Positions 1 through 7,892 of a DNA stretch of 22,000 nucleotides are shown here, one piece after another. A model generated the notes under the pieces. The model saw only the letters and a program-made list of their open reading frames with translations. It made no database searches and was not told the origin of the DNA. The DNA lies in assembly GCA_945874855.1 (NCBI GenBank), contig CAMCIP010000005.1, forward strand, positions 1 through 22,000. Reading direction: 5' to 3'. The position numbers and the translations under genes were made by a program. Source of the DNA: Brevundimonas vancanneytii (GTDB taxonomy: Bacteria; Pseudomonadota; Alphaproteobacteria; Caulobacterales; Caulobacteraceae). Numbering within the stretch: the first letter of the stretch is position 1; the number at the start of each line of letters is the position of its first letter.

Positions 1-431
1 CGGAGCTGGGCGTCGCCTGTGTGCGGCTGGTCGTCACCCGGCGGACCCAGGTCCAGCATGTGCGGCTGGACCGGCTGGACGCCATAGCCATCGAGTCCGC
101 CGAACAGACCGGTCGGCTGGACGTGCCGCCCGTCGAGGCTCCGACCCCGCTGGAGGATTTGCTGGACGCCTGGGACCCGGAACGGCGGCTGATGTTCTGC
201 GACGAGACGGGCGGCGCCCCGGCGATCGGGGCCCTGACGGGCATGACCCCGGGTCCGTGGGCCATATTGATCGGGCCCGAGGGCGGGTTTTCGCCGGAGG
301 AGCGCGACCGCCTGCGCAGCCTGCCCTTCACCACGGCCGTGTCGCTGGGGCCGCGCGTGCTGCGCGCCGACACCGCGGCCACGGCGGCCCTGACCCTGTG
401 GCAGGCGGCAGCAGGCGACTGGGCGCGCTGA
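1..431 (+). CDS. rsmE: 16S rRNA (uracil1498-N3)-methyltransferase RsmE, 3' part
   Basis: This is the C-terminal part of RsmE, the SPOUT-class enzyme that methylates N3 of U1498 in 16S rRNA using SAM. About 142 residues are visible. The open frame runs off the left window edge, with its first complete codon at position 3. Full-length RsmE is usually about 240-250 residues, so roughly the first 100, including the N-terminal PUA-like RNA-binding domain, lie outside. The SPOUT trefoil-knot signature is clear: LIGPEGGFSPEE (coded near 268-303) forms the SAM-binding knot, followed by the family motif LGPRVLRADTA and a short C-terminal helix ending at a TGA. The internal ATG/GTG codons of this fragment are not real starts. 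gshA follows 64 bp downstream on the same strand with no clear terminator between, so the two may be co-transcribed. Confidence 0.93.
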   Translation, partial: ELGVACVRLVVTRRTQVQHVRLDRLDAIAIESAEQTGRLDVPPVEAPTPLEDLLDAWDPERRLMFCDETGGAPAIGALTGMTPGPWAILIGPEGGFSPEERDRLRSLPFTTAVSLGPRVLRADTAATAALTLWQAAAGDWAR

Positions 432-495
432 CCGGCCCCTTGCGGGCGGCGCTCACTTCGCCCATCTCGCGGCGACCTGAAGGGCTGATCACCGC

Positions 496-1854
496 ATGAC
501 CGACGCGCCGCTGACCAAGGCCGACCTGATCGATGCCCTCTCGCGAGGGGCCAAGCCGCGCGACCAGTGGCGCATCGGTGCCGAGCACGAGAAATTCGGC
601 TTCGACAAATCGACCCTGGGCCGTCCGGCCTATGGGGGCCCGAACGGCATCCAGGCCATGCTGGACGGCCTGACGCGGTTCGGCTGGGCGGAGGTGCGCG
701 AAGGCGGCCATGTCATCGCCCTGGAACGCGCCACGCCCGACGGCCTGACGTCCTCCATCTCGCTGGAACCCGGCGGCCAGTTCGAATTGTCGGGCGCTCC
801 GTTGAAGGATGTGCACGAGATCTGCGACGAGACCGGCCGCCATCTGATGGAGGTCAAACAGGTCGCCGACCAGCTGAACCTCGGCTTCCTGGGGGTCGGC
901 TTTGACCCGATGTGGACCCGGGCGGACGTGCCGGTCATGCCCAAGGGCCGCTATGACATCATGCGCGCCTACATGCCGAAGAGGGGGAACCTCGGCCTCG
1001 ACATGATGCTGCGCACCTGCACCATCCAGTCCAACCTCGATTTCTCTTCCGAGGCCGACATGGTCAGGAAGTTCAGGACCTCCCTGGCGCTGCAGCCCGT
1101 CGTCACCGCCCTGTTCGCCAATTCTCCGTTTACGGAAGGCAGACCCAACGGCTTCCTCTCGGCCCGCGCCAACGTCTGGACCGACACCGATCCCGACCGC
1201 ACCGGCATGCTGGGCTTCGTCTTCGCCGACGGCTTCGGCTTCGAGCGCTACGTCGACTATGCCCTGGACGTGCCGATGTATTTCGCCAAGCGGGACGGGA
1301 AGTATGTCGACCTGTCCGGCCGGTCCTTCCGGCGCTTCATGGAGGGGGGCCTTGACGATCTGCCCGGAGACCGGGCGACGAGGAAGGACTGGGCCGATCA
1401 CCTGACCACCCTGTTCCCCGAAGTGCGGCTCAAGGCCTATCTGGAGATGCGCGGCGCCGACGGCGGGCCCTGGAGCCGGATCTGCGCGCTTCAGGCCCTG
1501 TGGATCGGCGTCCTCTATGACGACGCGGCCCTGACCGCCGCCTGGGACCTGTGCAAGGACTGGGACATCGACGACCACGAGCGCCTGCGCCGCGACGTCA
1601 CCCGACTGGGTCTGAAGGCGCAGGTGGCTGGTCGCAGTGTCCGCGACGTCGCCGTCGACATGGTCACGATCGCCAAACAGGGGCTGAAAGGCCGGGCCCG
1701 GTTCAGCGGCGGCATGGTCGACGAGCGTGGCTATCTGTCGGAGCTGGAAGACATCGCCGACTCGGGCATGACGCCTGCCGAGCGCCTGCTGGACCTGTAT
1801 CACGGCGACTGGGATCGCGACCTTTCGCGGCTTTATCGCGACTTCGCCTACTGA
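496..1854 (+). CDS. gshA: Glutamate-cysteine ligase, GCS2 (plant/alphaproteobacterial) type
   Basis: This enzyme joins L-glutamate and L-cysteine with ATP to give gamma-glutamylcysteine, the first and rate-limiting step of glutathione synthesis in the cytoplasm. The protein has 452 residues, a usual length for the GCS2 family found in alphaproteobacteria and plants, which is unrelated in length to the E. coli GshA type. Visible signatures include RIGAEHEKFGF (residues 26-36) at the N-terminus, with the conserved glutamates of the active-site strand, and the central block DMMLRTCTIQSNLDF with the conserved Arg/Thr residues. The ATG at 496 follows a purine-rich AAGGG stretch about 12 nt upstream. 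A terminator-like hairpin lies 21 bp after the stop. The glutathione made here would serve GloB, encoded 3.6 kb downstream. Assignment to family is confident; distinction from the related EgtA-type ligases rests on overall similarity. Confidence 0.93.
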   Translation: MTDAPLTKADLIDALSRGAKPRDQWRIGAEHEKFGFDKSTLGRPAYGGPNGIQAMLDGLTRFGWAEVREGGHVIALERATPDGLTSSISLEPGGQFELSGAPLKDVHEICDETGRHLMEVKQVADQLNLGFLGVGFDPMWTRADVPVMPKGRYDIMRAYMPKRGNLGLDMMLRTCTIQSNLDFSSEADMVRKFRTSLALQPVVTALFANSPFTEGRPNGFLSARANVWTDTDPDRTGMLGFVFADGFGFERYVDYALDVPMYFAKRDGKYVDLSGRSFRRFMEGGLDDLPGDRATRKDWADHLTTLFPEVRLKAYLEMRGADGGPWSRICALQALWIGVLYDDAALTAAWDLCKDWDIDDHERLRRDVTRLGLKAQVAGRSVRDVAVDMVTIAKQGLKGRARFSGGMVDERGYLSELEDIADSGMTPAERLLDLYHGDWDRDLSRLYRDFAY

Positions 1855-1874
1855 TCTGGCCCGTTCCCGCCAAC

Positions 1875-1902
1875 GCCTCGGCCTCTCCCTGCGGGCCGAG
1901 GC
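1875..1902 (+). terminator. Terminator-like hairpin after gshA
   Basis: A perfect 9-bp GC-rich inverted repeat (GCCTCGGCC at 1875-1883 and GGCCGAGGC at 1894-1902) encloses a 10-nt loop and is followed by GCGGGCTTTG, a short and weak T-run. It sits 20 bp after the gshA stop and about 80 bp before the DUF72 start. The position and stem suit an intrinsic terminator, but the poor U-tract means read-through or a Rho-assisted end is equally possible. Confidence 0.45.
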
Positions 1903-1981
1903 GCGGGCTTTGACAAGGCCTGAGCGGCGCACGACAACCGCACAGGCGATCCGCATGGCGCGTGGCGGGGGGAAACGACGC

Positions 1982-2731
1982 ATGACCCACACAATCCGCG
2001 TCGGCATCGGCGGCTGGACCTATGAGCCTTGGCGGGGCGTCTTCTATCCGCCGGGCCTGAGCCAGAAGCGCGAGTTGGCGTTCGCCTCCCGCGCCCTGAC
2101 CTCCATCGAGATCAACGGCACCTACTATTCGACCTTCAAGCCCGACAGCTGGATGAAGTGGCGCGACGAGACGCCCGAAAGCTTCGTCTTTGCCGTCAAG
2201 GCCAGCCGCTATTGCACCAATCGCAAGGTCCTGTCGGACATGGGCGAGTCGATGGACCGGTTCCTCGGCCAGGGCCTGACGGCGCTGGGCGACAAGCTGG
2301 GGCCGATCAACTGGCAGTTCATGGGGACCAAGACGTTCGATCCCGAGGATTTCGAGGGCTTTCTCAAGCTGCTGCCCGGGGAGCGGGACGGGGTGCGGCT
2401 GCGGCATGCGGTCGAGGTGCGCCACCCCAGCTTCGACGTGCCGGCCTTCATCGACCTGGCGGCCCGCTACGGCGTCGCCATCGTCTATGCCGAGGACGAC
2501 GAGGCACCGGAGTGGCCGCGCATCGACGCCCCCACGGCCGATTTCACCTATGCCCGCCTAATGTCCAGCCGCGAGGATGAGCCGACCGGGATGGACGCTG
2601 CTGAACTGGCGACCCTCGCCGGCCGCTGCCGCGGCTGGGCAGAACGCGGCGACGTCTTCGCCTATATGATCGCAGGGGCCAAGGTGCGGAACCCGGCTGC
2701 CGCGGTCGCCCTGATCGAATCCCTCGCCTGA
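1982..2731 (+). CDS. DUF72 family protein (YecE-like)
   Basis: This is a 249-residue member of the DUF72 (YecE) family, TIM-barrel-like proteins whose biochemical role is not established. The N-terminal signature IRVGIGGWTYEPWRGVFYPPGL (read as two adjoining parts) matches the family pattern of Gly-Trp-x-Tyr followed by Trp-x-Gly-x-Phe-Tyr-Pro. Further family features are the EINGTYYSTF strand, FAVKASRY, and the later RHAVEVRHPSF block. An in-frame TTG at 1910 would add 24 residues rich in Arg that are not family-like. The ATG at 1982 is preferred because it follows the purine-rich GGGGGGAAACGACGC and places the conserved strand near the N-terminus. It stands between gshA and an alcohol dehydrogenase, with 59 bp before the latter. 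No function can be inferred from context. Confidence 0.85.
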   Translation: MTHTIRVGIGGWTYEPWRGVFYPPGLSQKRELAFASRALTSIEINGTYYSTFKPDSWMKWRDETPESFVFAVKASRYCTNRKVLSDMGESMDRFLGQGLTALGDKLGPINWQFMGTKTFDPEDFEGFLKLLPGERDGVRLRHAVEVRHPSFDVPAFIDLAARYGVAIVYAEDDEAPEWPRIDAPTADFTYARLMSSREDEPTGMDAAELATLAGRCRGWAERGDVFAYMIAGAKVRNPAAAVALIESLA

Positions 2732-2790
2732 GCGGTTGCGCCGGCGCTTGACCGGTCGCATCTGAACAGGACCCCAGCCCGGAGCTCCCC

Positions 2791-3849
2791 ATGCCCATCG
2801 CCACCCGCGCCTTCGCCGCGACGTCCAGCGACGCCCCCCTGTCGCGCTACGACTTCCAGAGGCGCGATCCGGGCCCCGATGACGTGGCCATCGAGATCAG
2901 GTTCGCGGGCGTGTGCCACTCCGATCTGCACATCGTCCAGAACGACCTGGGCAACACGACCTATCCCATCGTCCCGGGCCATGAGATCGCCGGGGTGGTG
3001 ACGGCGGTGGGTCCGAATGTGACGCGCTTCAAGGTCGGTGACCGGGTCGGCGTCGGCTGCATGGTCGACAGCTGCCGCCAGTGCAGGCCCTGTCAGGAAG
3101 GCGAGGAGCAGTACTGCGTCCCCGGCATGACCCAGACCTATGGCTCGCGCGATCCCAAGGGCGCCGAAGTCGGCCAGAAGATCACCCAGGGCGGCTATTC
3201 GACTGCCATCGTGGTCGACCAGAACTATGTCGTCACCATTCCCGACAGCATTCCGCTGGACGCCGCAGCACCCCTGCTGTGCGCGGGCATCACCACCTAT
3301 TCGCCGCTGCGCCACTGGAAGGTGGGCCCGGGCTCGAAGGTGCTGGTGGTCGGTCTGGGCGGGCTCGGACATATGGCGGTCAAACAGGCCGCGGCCATGG
3401 GGGCGGAGGTCACCGTCCTGTCCACGTCCGATCGCAAGAGGGCCGACGCCGAGCGGATGGGGGCGAAGCATTTCCTGATCAACTCGGACACGGCGGCGAT
3501 GCAGGCGGCGGGCGAAAGCTTCGACCTGATCATCAACACCGTCTCGGCCACCCACGAGATCGCCAGCCATGTGAACCTGCTGGCCCGCGACGGCACCATG
3601 GTCATGCTGGGCCTGACCACCGAGGGCCTGCCGGTCTATGCCCTTGGTCTGCTGTGGCGGCGCCGGTCGGTGGCCGGGTCGCTGATCGGCGGCATCCGCG
3701 AGACCCAGGAGATGCTGGACTTCTGCGCCGCCAACGACATCGCCTGCGACATCGAGGTGATCGCCCCGGACCAGATCAATGAGGCCTATGCGCGCCTGCA
3801 GAGGTCCGACGTCCGCTATCGCTTCGTCCTCGACATGGCGCGGATCTGA
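2791..3849 (+). CDS. Zinc-dependent NADP-preferring alcohol/aldehyde dehydrogenase (YahK/CAD type)
   Basis: This is a 352-residue medium-chain dehydrogenase/reductase of the cinnamyl-alcohol-dehydrogenase/YahK branch, which reduces a range of aldehydes to alcohols in the cytoplasm. Catalytic zinc ligands are C42 (in VCHSD), H64/E65 (in GHE) and C164. The structural zinc site is the Cys4 lobe C95, C98, C101 and C109. The Rossmann loop GLGGLG occupies 188-193, and the adjacent STSDRK (211-216) has Ser and Arg/Lys where NAD-specific enzymes carry an acidic residue, which suggests NADPH preference as in YahK. The start is supported by CCCGGAG about 10 nt upstream. The neighbours do not reveal the substrate; a detoxifying role beside the glutathione and glyoxalase genes is only an inference. 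Family assignment is firm, but the exact substrate is unknown. Confidence 0.9.
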   Translation: MPIATRAFAATSSDAPLSRYDFQRRDPGPDDVAIEIRFAGVCHSDLHIVQNDLGNTTYPIVPGHEIAGVVTAVGPNVTRFKVGDRVGVGCMVDSCRQCRPCQEGEEQYCVPGMTQTYGSRDPKGAEVGQKITQGGYSTAIVVDQNYVVTIPDSIPLDAAAPLLCAGITTYSPLRHWKVGPGSKVLVVGLGGLGHMAVKQAAAMGAEVTVLSTSDRKRADAERMGAKHFLINSDTAAMQAAGESFDLIINTVSATHEIASHVNLLARDGTMVMLGLTTEGLPVYALGLLWRRRSVAGSLIGGIRETQEMLDFCAANDIACDIEVIAPDQINEAYARLQRSDVRYRFVLDMARI

Positions 3850-3905
3850 AGGCCGGCGTCAGACCCTCGACCCTCGCCCTTTCCGTCGCTAAACCTTCCT
3901 TCACA

Positions 3906-3926
3906 GGGCCCGCGTCAGACGGGCCC
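3906..3926 (+). other. Hairpin in the spacer before phaB
   Basis: Within the 98-bp spacer between the dehydrogenase and phaB lies a 7-bp perfect inverted repeat (GGGCCCG at 3906-3912, CGGGCCC at 3920-3926) with the loop CGTCAGA. It ends 21 bp before the phaB ATG and just ahead of its AGGAAACG ribosome-binding region. There is no T-run after it, so it is not a convincing intrinsic terminator. The 9-mer GCGTCAGAC occurs at 3856-3864 and again at 3912-3920 across the right side of the hairpin loop. It could be a 5' leader structure or operator, or chance in GC-rich DNA. Confidence 0.3.
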
Positions 3927-3947
3927 GTCAGGGACAGGAAACGGCAT

Positions 3948-4673
3948 ATGGCACGCGTCGCACTCGTGACGGGCGGAACCCGCGGCATCGGCAAGTCGAT
4001 CGTCGAGCGGCTGAAGTCCGATGGCATGGCCGTGGCGGCCGGCTATTCCGGCAACGTCGAGGCGGCCGAGGCCACGGCGCGCGAGCTGGGCGTCATGGTG
4101 GTCAAGGGCAACGTCGGCAGCTTTGAGGACTGCGAGCGCGCCGTGCGCGAGGTCGAGGCGGCGCTGGGGCCCATCGACGTGCTGGTCAACAACGCGGGCA
4201 TCACCCGCGACGGCTTCTTCCACAAGATGAGCGCGGATCAATGGTCCGACGTGATCCGGGTCAACATGGACTCGGTCTTCAACATGACGCGCCAGGTCAT
4301 CAACGGCATGCGCGATCGCGGCTGGGGCCGGATCGTCAACATCTCCTCGATCAACGGCCAGAAGGGCCAGATCGGCCAGGCCAACTATTCGGCCGCCAAG
4401 GCCGGCATGATCGGCTTCACCAAGGCCCTGGCGCTGGAGAATGCGCGCAAGGGCGTCACCGTCAACTGTATCGCGCCCGGTTACATCGATACCGAGATGG
4501 TGGGGGCCATGGACGAGAAGGTGCTGGCCGGCATCATCGCCCAGATCCCCGTCGGTCGCCTCGGCAAGGGCGAGGAGATCGCCGATATGGTGGCCTGGCT
4601 GGCGGGCGAGCGTGCCGGATATGTCACAGGTTGCACCCTATCCCTGAACGGCGGGCAGTATCTGGTCGGCTGA
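3948..4673 (+). CDS. phaB: Acetoacetyl-CoA reductase (PhaB-type SDR)
   Basis: This is a 241-residue classical short-chain dehydrogenase matching PhaB, which reduces acetoacetyl-CoA to (R)-3-hydroxybutyryl-CoA with NADPH for polyhydroxybutyrate synthesis. The cofactor loop TGGTRGIG is at 8-15, NNAG at 81-84, and the catalytic triad is S134, Y147 and K151. The PhaB-type segments NISSINGQKGQIGQANYSAA (131-150) and NCIAPGYIDTEMV distinguish it from FabG, to which it is otherwise close. The ATG at 3948 has a good AGGAAACG ribosome site. The usual partner genes phaA (thiolase) and phaC (synthase) are not adjacent. A DUF4908 gene follows after 38 bp. FabG is the main alternative, but the sequence blocks favour PhaB. 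Confidence 0.88.
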   Translation: MARVALVTGGTRGIGKSIVERLKSDGMAVAAGYSGNVEAAEATARELGVMVVKGNVGSFEDCERAVREVEAALGPIDVLVNNAGITRDGFFHKMSADQWSDVIRVNMDSVFNMTRQVINGMRDRGWGRIVNISSINGQKGQIGQANYSAAKAGMIGFTKALALENARKGVTVNCIAPGYIDTEMVGAMDEKVLAGIIAQIPVGRLGKGEEIADMVAWLAGERAGYVTGCTLSLNGGQYLVG

Positions 4674-4711
4674 CCGAAAGCCGCCCAAAATCCGCCGGTC
4701 TGGCCGTCCAC

Positions 4712-5491
4712 ATGCGGTTCATGTTGTTCAACCTGCGGCTCCAGGCGGCGACCCTGCCGGCACTGATCGCGACGGTCCTCGCCGTCGCGACGGCCGGGGT
4801 CTGGACTGCCCCGGCCGCGGCCCAGAGCGGGGCCCTGCTCCGCAATGAAGAGCCGCGAGGGTCGCGGGGCCCTCTGCCCGAGACCGGCCGCTATGTGGCG
4901 GAGACGGGCCAGAGCTTCGTCCTAGATCGATCCAGTCCGCGCACCCTGATGCGGTTCGAGCGGTCGGCCGAGGTGTGGGTGCTGCGCCCCCAGCCGGCTC
5001 CGCGCGGCGACGTCATCTTCCGCAATGACGCGGGCGACCAGGTTCTGCGGATGACGCCGGACGGGGGCATGACCCTGTATCTGCCCTCGGCGCCGCAAGG
5101 GGTTCCCGTGTCGCCTGACGGACCGGCCGCGAGTCTGCTGCCGCCGACGCTGACCGCCGTGCAACTGACCAGCTATATCGTCCACCAGAGCGGCCGGGCC
5201 GGTCGCGCGGTCGGACGGCTGGTCGTCGTCGACATGGACATCGCCGAGGGCTCGGAAGCCGTCGCCGCAGACGCGCTGACGACGGCCGTGGACGCCATCG
5301 TCCGCATGTCTCGGTCGGCCGGCCTGCGCGAGGATGCGGCGGGAGTCAGGCGGATCGTGGTCGTCGACCAGGGGCGGCCGCGGGTCACCTTTTCGCGCGG
5401 CGTGCTGACCATCGTCATCGACCCGACGGCCGGCTATGCCGGTCGGCCATCCTCGGCCCGCATTGCGCGGATCATCTCCGGCGTCGAGTGA
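4712..5491 (+). CDS. Secreted or periplasmic DUF4908-type protein
   Basis: This 259-residue protein has an N-terminal export signal: MRFMLFNLRLQAAT supplies the charge, followed by a hydrophobic stretch (roughly residues 14-32) and the AAAQSG sequence near 35-40 as a plausible signal peptidase I site. The mature part resembles the DUF4908 family of Caulobacterales, from memory of family members. It contains repeated short beta-type segments (GRYVAETGQSFVLDR, VWVLRPQPAPRGDVIFRN, QVLRMTPDGGMTLYLP), then a more helical region and a C-terminal strand RPRVTFSRGVLTIVI. No catalytic motif is seen. The open frame extends far upstream into phaB, but that part is phaB in another frame. The ATG at 4712 immediately precedes the signal peptide. 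It ends 3 bp before the gloB stop on the opposite strand. Function unknown. Confidence 0.8.
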   Translation: MRFMLFNLRLQAATLPALIATVLAVATAGVWTAPAAAQSGALLRNEEPRGSRGPLPETGRYVAETGQSFVLDRSSPRTLMRFERSAEVWVLRPQPAPRGDVIFRNDAGDQVLRMTPDGGMTLYLPSAPQGVPVSPDGPAASLLPPTLTAVQLTSYIVHQSGRAGRAVGRLVVVDMDIAEGSEAVAADALTTAVDAIVRMSRSAGLREDAAGVRRIVVVDQGRPRVTFSRGVLTIVIDPTAGYAGRPSSARIARIISGVE

Positions 5492-5494
5492 CGA

Positions 5495-6223
5495 TCAGCC
5501 TCTGAAGACGTCCTTGGCCGCCCGTCGGGCTGCGAAGGTGGCGGCGTCGCCCGCCGTGAGAAAGGGGTTGAAGGCGCGCTCGGCCCCGACAGTGGTCGGG
5601 ATCGTCGCCTCTCCCCCGGCCCGTCGCGCCAGCAAGGAGGCGACATGGGCCGCCAGCCCGGGTCCGTCATCGACTGTGAGGGCGAAACGGGCGTTGCCTT
5701 CGGCATATTCGTGCGCGGCCCAGAGCACGGTGTCGTCGGGCCAGGCGGCGATGCGCGACAGGCTGGTCCACATCTGGTCGGGACTGCCCTCGAACAGCCG
5801 CCCGCAGCCCAGGGGAAAGATCACGTCGCCGACGAAGGCCAGCCCGGCCTCGGGCGCGTGAAACACCACGTGGCCCAGGGTGTGGCCGGGCATGGCCAGC
5901 ACCTGAAACCGCGTCTCGCCCAGCCGGACCTCGTCGCCCTCGCCGACCGCCCGGTCCAGCGGGGCGGCGCGCGCCACCTCCTCGGGCCCGACGATCTCGC
6001 ACCCCGTCGCGGCCTGGACCGCGGCATTGCCCTGGGTGTGATCGGGGTGCCAGTGGGTGTTCAGAATCAGGTCCAGACGGCCCCAGCCGCTGGCCCCCAG
6101 GTCTGCGAGGATGGCGTCGGCATCGGGTGTGTCCACCGCCGCCACCTGGCCCGTGGCCCGGTCGCGGGCGAGGAATCCATAGTTGTCGCTGAGACAGGGA
6201 AACAAGCGCACATCGAGGGTCAT
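5495..6223 (-). CDS. gloB: Hydroxyacylglutathione hydrolase (glyoxalase II)
   Basis: GloB hydrolyses S-D-lactoylglutathione to D-lactate and glutathione, the second step of methylglyoxal detoxification. The 242-residue protein belongs to the metallo-beta-lactamase fold. The dinuclear metal motif THWHPDH is at 56-62 (H57, H59, D61, H62). Further ligands are H114 in MPGHTLGH, D133 in VGDVIF and H171 in the AAHEYAEGN segment. The glyoxalase-II-specific LGCGRLFEG (138-146) and a PTTVGAERAFNPFL tail are present and separate it from other hydrolases of the fold. The ATG at 6223 faces the methyltransferase start at 6271, a divergent 47-bp spacer. Its substrate depends on glutathione, whose synthesis starts with gshA in this window. 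Confidence 0.95.
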   Translation of the reverse strand: MTLDVRLFPCLSDNYGFLARDRATGQVAAVDTPDADAILADLGASGWGRLDLILNTHWHPDHTQGNAAVQAATGCEIVGPEEVARAAPLDRAVGEGDEVRLGETRFQVLAMPGHTLGHVVFHAPEAGLAFVGDVIFPLGCGRLFEGSPDQMWTSLSRIAAWPDDTVLWAAHEYAEGNARFALTVDDGPGLAAHVASLLARRAGGEATIPTTVGAERAFNPFLTAGDAATFAARRAAKDVFRG

Positions 6224-6270
6224 TGGCCGATCCTAGCGGCAAGGGCCTCGATGGCGCTATCCTCGCCGTC

Positions 6271-7029
6271 ATGCGCCGCAGCGTCGAGGAACTCAGGGCC
6301 TTCTATGGCGAGCCGGCCGGGCAGGTGGTGCGCCGCCTCATCGCCCGACGGCTCGACGACGCCTGGGGTGAGGCGACGGGCTGCGACGTGCTGGGCGTCG
6401 GCTATGCAGTGCCCTGGCTGGACGGCTTCGTCGGAGCGCGTCGCCAGATCGCCGCAATGCCGGGCGGGCAGGGGGCCGAGTCCTGGCCACCCGCCGGCCG
6501 CAACCGCTCGGTCCTGGTCGACGAGCGCGCGCTGCCCTTCGCCGCCGGGACCTTCGACCGCGTCCTGCTGGTCCATGCGCTCGAGGAGGCCGACGCTCCG
6601 GCCATGGTCCTGGCCGACGCCGTGCGCGTGCTGGCCCCGGCCGGGCGGATCATCCTGGCCACGGCGGCGCGGGGCGGTCTTTGGGCGCGGGCGGAGTCGA
6701 CCCCCTTCGGCCACGGCCGGCCCTTCACCCGTCGCCAGCTTGAGACGCTCGTGCGTCAGAGCGGGCTGGAGCCCTCGGCCTGGTCCCAGACCCTGTACGT
6801 CCCGCCGTGGCGGCCGCTGCTGGGCATGGCGGACGCCTTCGACCAGGTGGGCCGCAGCGTCGCGCCCGGCTTCGCCGGCCTGATCCTGCTGGAAGCGACG
6901 CGACAGGCCTATGCCCGGGTGCGTCCCGGCGAGGTGCGCGCGGCGATCCAGGGCCGGCCGGCGCTCCAGCCCGTTCCGGCCACGCGCACGGCGCCTCCCA
7001 CTCTGGCCCCGAGGCGCGAACCCCTCTAG
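6271..7029 (+). CDS. SAM-dependent class I methyltransferase of unknown substrate
   Basis: This 252-residue protein looks like a class I SAM methyltransferase of the kind often found divergent from gloB in alphaproteobacteria. Motif I appears as DVLGVGYAVPWL, a Gly-rich loop after the first strand. The motif around FDRVLLVHALEEAD and the later VLAPAGRIILATA correspond to the strand 4 and strand 5 regions of the Methyltransf_11 fold. A GHGRPFTRRQLETLV block and a Pro/Arg-rich C-terminal tail follow. The acidic residue at the end of strand 2 is not obvious, as an inserted Pro/Gly/Arg segment sits there. The ATG at 6271 is chosen over an upstream in-frame TTG at 6223, which would overlap gloB. 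There is no clear Shine-Dalgarno sequence before it. Substrate unknown. Confidence 0.8.
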   Translation: MRRSVEELRAFYGEPAGQVVRRLIARRLDDAWGEATGCDVLGVGYAVPWLDGFVGARRQIAAMPGGQGAESWPPAGRNRSVLVDERALPFAAGTFDRVLLVHALEEADAPAMVLADAVRVLAPAGRIILATAARGGLWARAESTPFGHGRPFTRRQLETLVRQSGLEPSAWSQTLYVPPWRPLLGMADAFDQVGRSVAPGFAGLILLEATRQAYARVRPGEVRAAIQGRPALQPVPATRTAPPTLAPRREPL

Positions 7030-7038
7030 ATCGGCCAG

Positions 7039-7551
7039 ATGCACCGTCTCATCCTGATGCGTCACGCCAAGGCCGAGCGCGCCGCCATTTCGGGCCGCGA
7101 TGAGGACCGTCCATTGAGTCCGCGCGGTCGCAATGACGCAGGCCTGGTCGCCCGTGCCCTGGCCGGGCGGGGAGTCCGGCCGGACGTGGCCCTGGTCTCG
7201 GCGGCGGTGCGCACGCGCGAAACCTGGGATGTGGTCCAGGACGCCTTCGGTGACGTCGATGTGCGTGTGAACCCCCGGCTCTATGACGCGCCCAGTGACG
7301 TATTGCGTGCCGAGGCGGAGGGCATGGGGGATCAGGCCGGCTGCCTGATGCTGGTCGCTCACAATCCCGGGGTCCATCAGCTGGCGGTCGAACTGCTGAT
7401 CGAGGGTGCCGCTTCACCTTCGGCCATCGAGCGGTTCAGCGCCGGTTTTCCCACCGGGGCCGCGGCCGTGTTCGCAATCGATGCGGCCGGGCGGGCGTCT
7501 CTGGAGCTGTTCCTGAAGCCCGGCGACGTCGGCGGCGGCGCCGAGGGATGA
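7039..7551 (+). CDS. SixA-like histidine phosphatase family protein
   Basis: This 170-residue protein is a short histidine-phosphatase of the SixA subgroup, enzymes that remove phosphate from phosphohistidine in HPt domains or PTS proteins. The catalytic RHA motif is at 8-10, with H9 the phospho-accepting histidine. The SixA-type segment LSPRGRNDA follows, then SAAVRTRETW with the conserved arginine, and LMLVAHNPGVHQLA with the second catalytic histidine. Length and motif order fit SixA rather than phosphoglycerate mutase. It starts 9 bp after the methyltransferase stop and its stop overlaps the next start (ATGA, 7548-7551), so translational coupling is likely. The hybrid kinase 1.4 kb downstream offers a receiver but no HPt domain, so a functional link to it is unproven. 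Confidence 0.85.
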   Translation: MHRLILMRHAKAERAAISGRDEDRPLSPRGRNDAGLVARALAGRGVRPDVALVSAAVRTRETWDVVQDAFGDVDVRVNPRLYDAPSDVLRAEAEGMGDQAGCLMLVAHNPGVHQLAVELLIEGAASPSAIERFSAGFPTGAAAVFAIDAAGRASLELFLKPGDVGGGAEG

Positions 7552-7892
7552 CCGACACGACCGTCTTCAAGATCGTGGCCGCCGAGGAATGGGCGGCGGC
7601 CCGGGCCGCGGGCACCTATGCCGGATCGGCCGTCGATCTGGCCGACGGCTACATCCATCTGTCGACGGCGGACCAGCTGGCCGGGACAGCGCGGCGTCAT
7701 TACGCCGGCGGACGGGGTCTGCGCCTGCTTGAGGTCGATCTGGGCGCGCTGGACGCCGTGCGCTGGGAGGCGTCGCGCGGCGGCGAACTGTTCCCGCACC
7801 AGTATGGCCCCTTGCCGGTGGCGGCGGTGCGCGTCGACCGGCCGCTGGCCGTGACGGACGATGGCGACATGTTGCTGGGGGAGGCCGTCTGA
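7548..7892 (+). CDS. DUF952 family protein
   Basis: This 114-residue cytoplasmic protein matches DUF952. The hallmark blocks are an N-terminal VFKIVAAEEWAAA, the central DLADGYIHLSTADQLAGTA with its conserved Asp-Gly-(Tyr/Phe)-Ile-His-(Leu/Phe)-Ser, and the C-terminal LFPHQYGPLPVAAV. Family proteins have no confirmed enzymatic role; the fold has been linked by others to ADP-ribosyltransferase-like proteins, which I recall but cannot check here. It overlaps sixA upstream by 4 bp (ATGA) and its stop codon overlaps the pyrD start (TGATG) by one base, so the three genes form a tightly coupled unit. That arrangement does not by itself tell what it does. Confidence 0.85.
   Translation: MTDTTVFKIVAAEEWAAARAAGTYAGSAVDLADGYIHLSTADQLAGTARRHYAGGRGLRLLEVDLGALDAVRWEASRGGELFPHQYGPLPVAAVRVDRPLAVTDDGDMLLGEAV

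Noticed and set aside
328..2007. 559-codon open frame on the minus strand opposite gshA
   Set aside because: It lies antisense to a confident gshA, its translation is Arg/Gly/His-rich with no family blocks, and long antisense frames are expected at this GC content.
3948..4673. Part of a polyhydroxybutyrate operon
   Set aside because: No phaA, phaC, phaR or phasin gene is present beside phaB in this window, so only the reductase itself is called.
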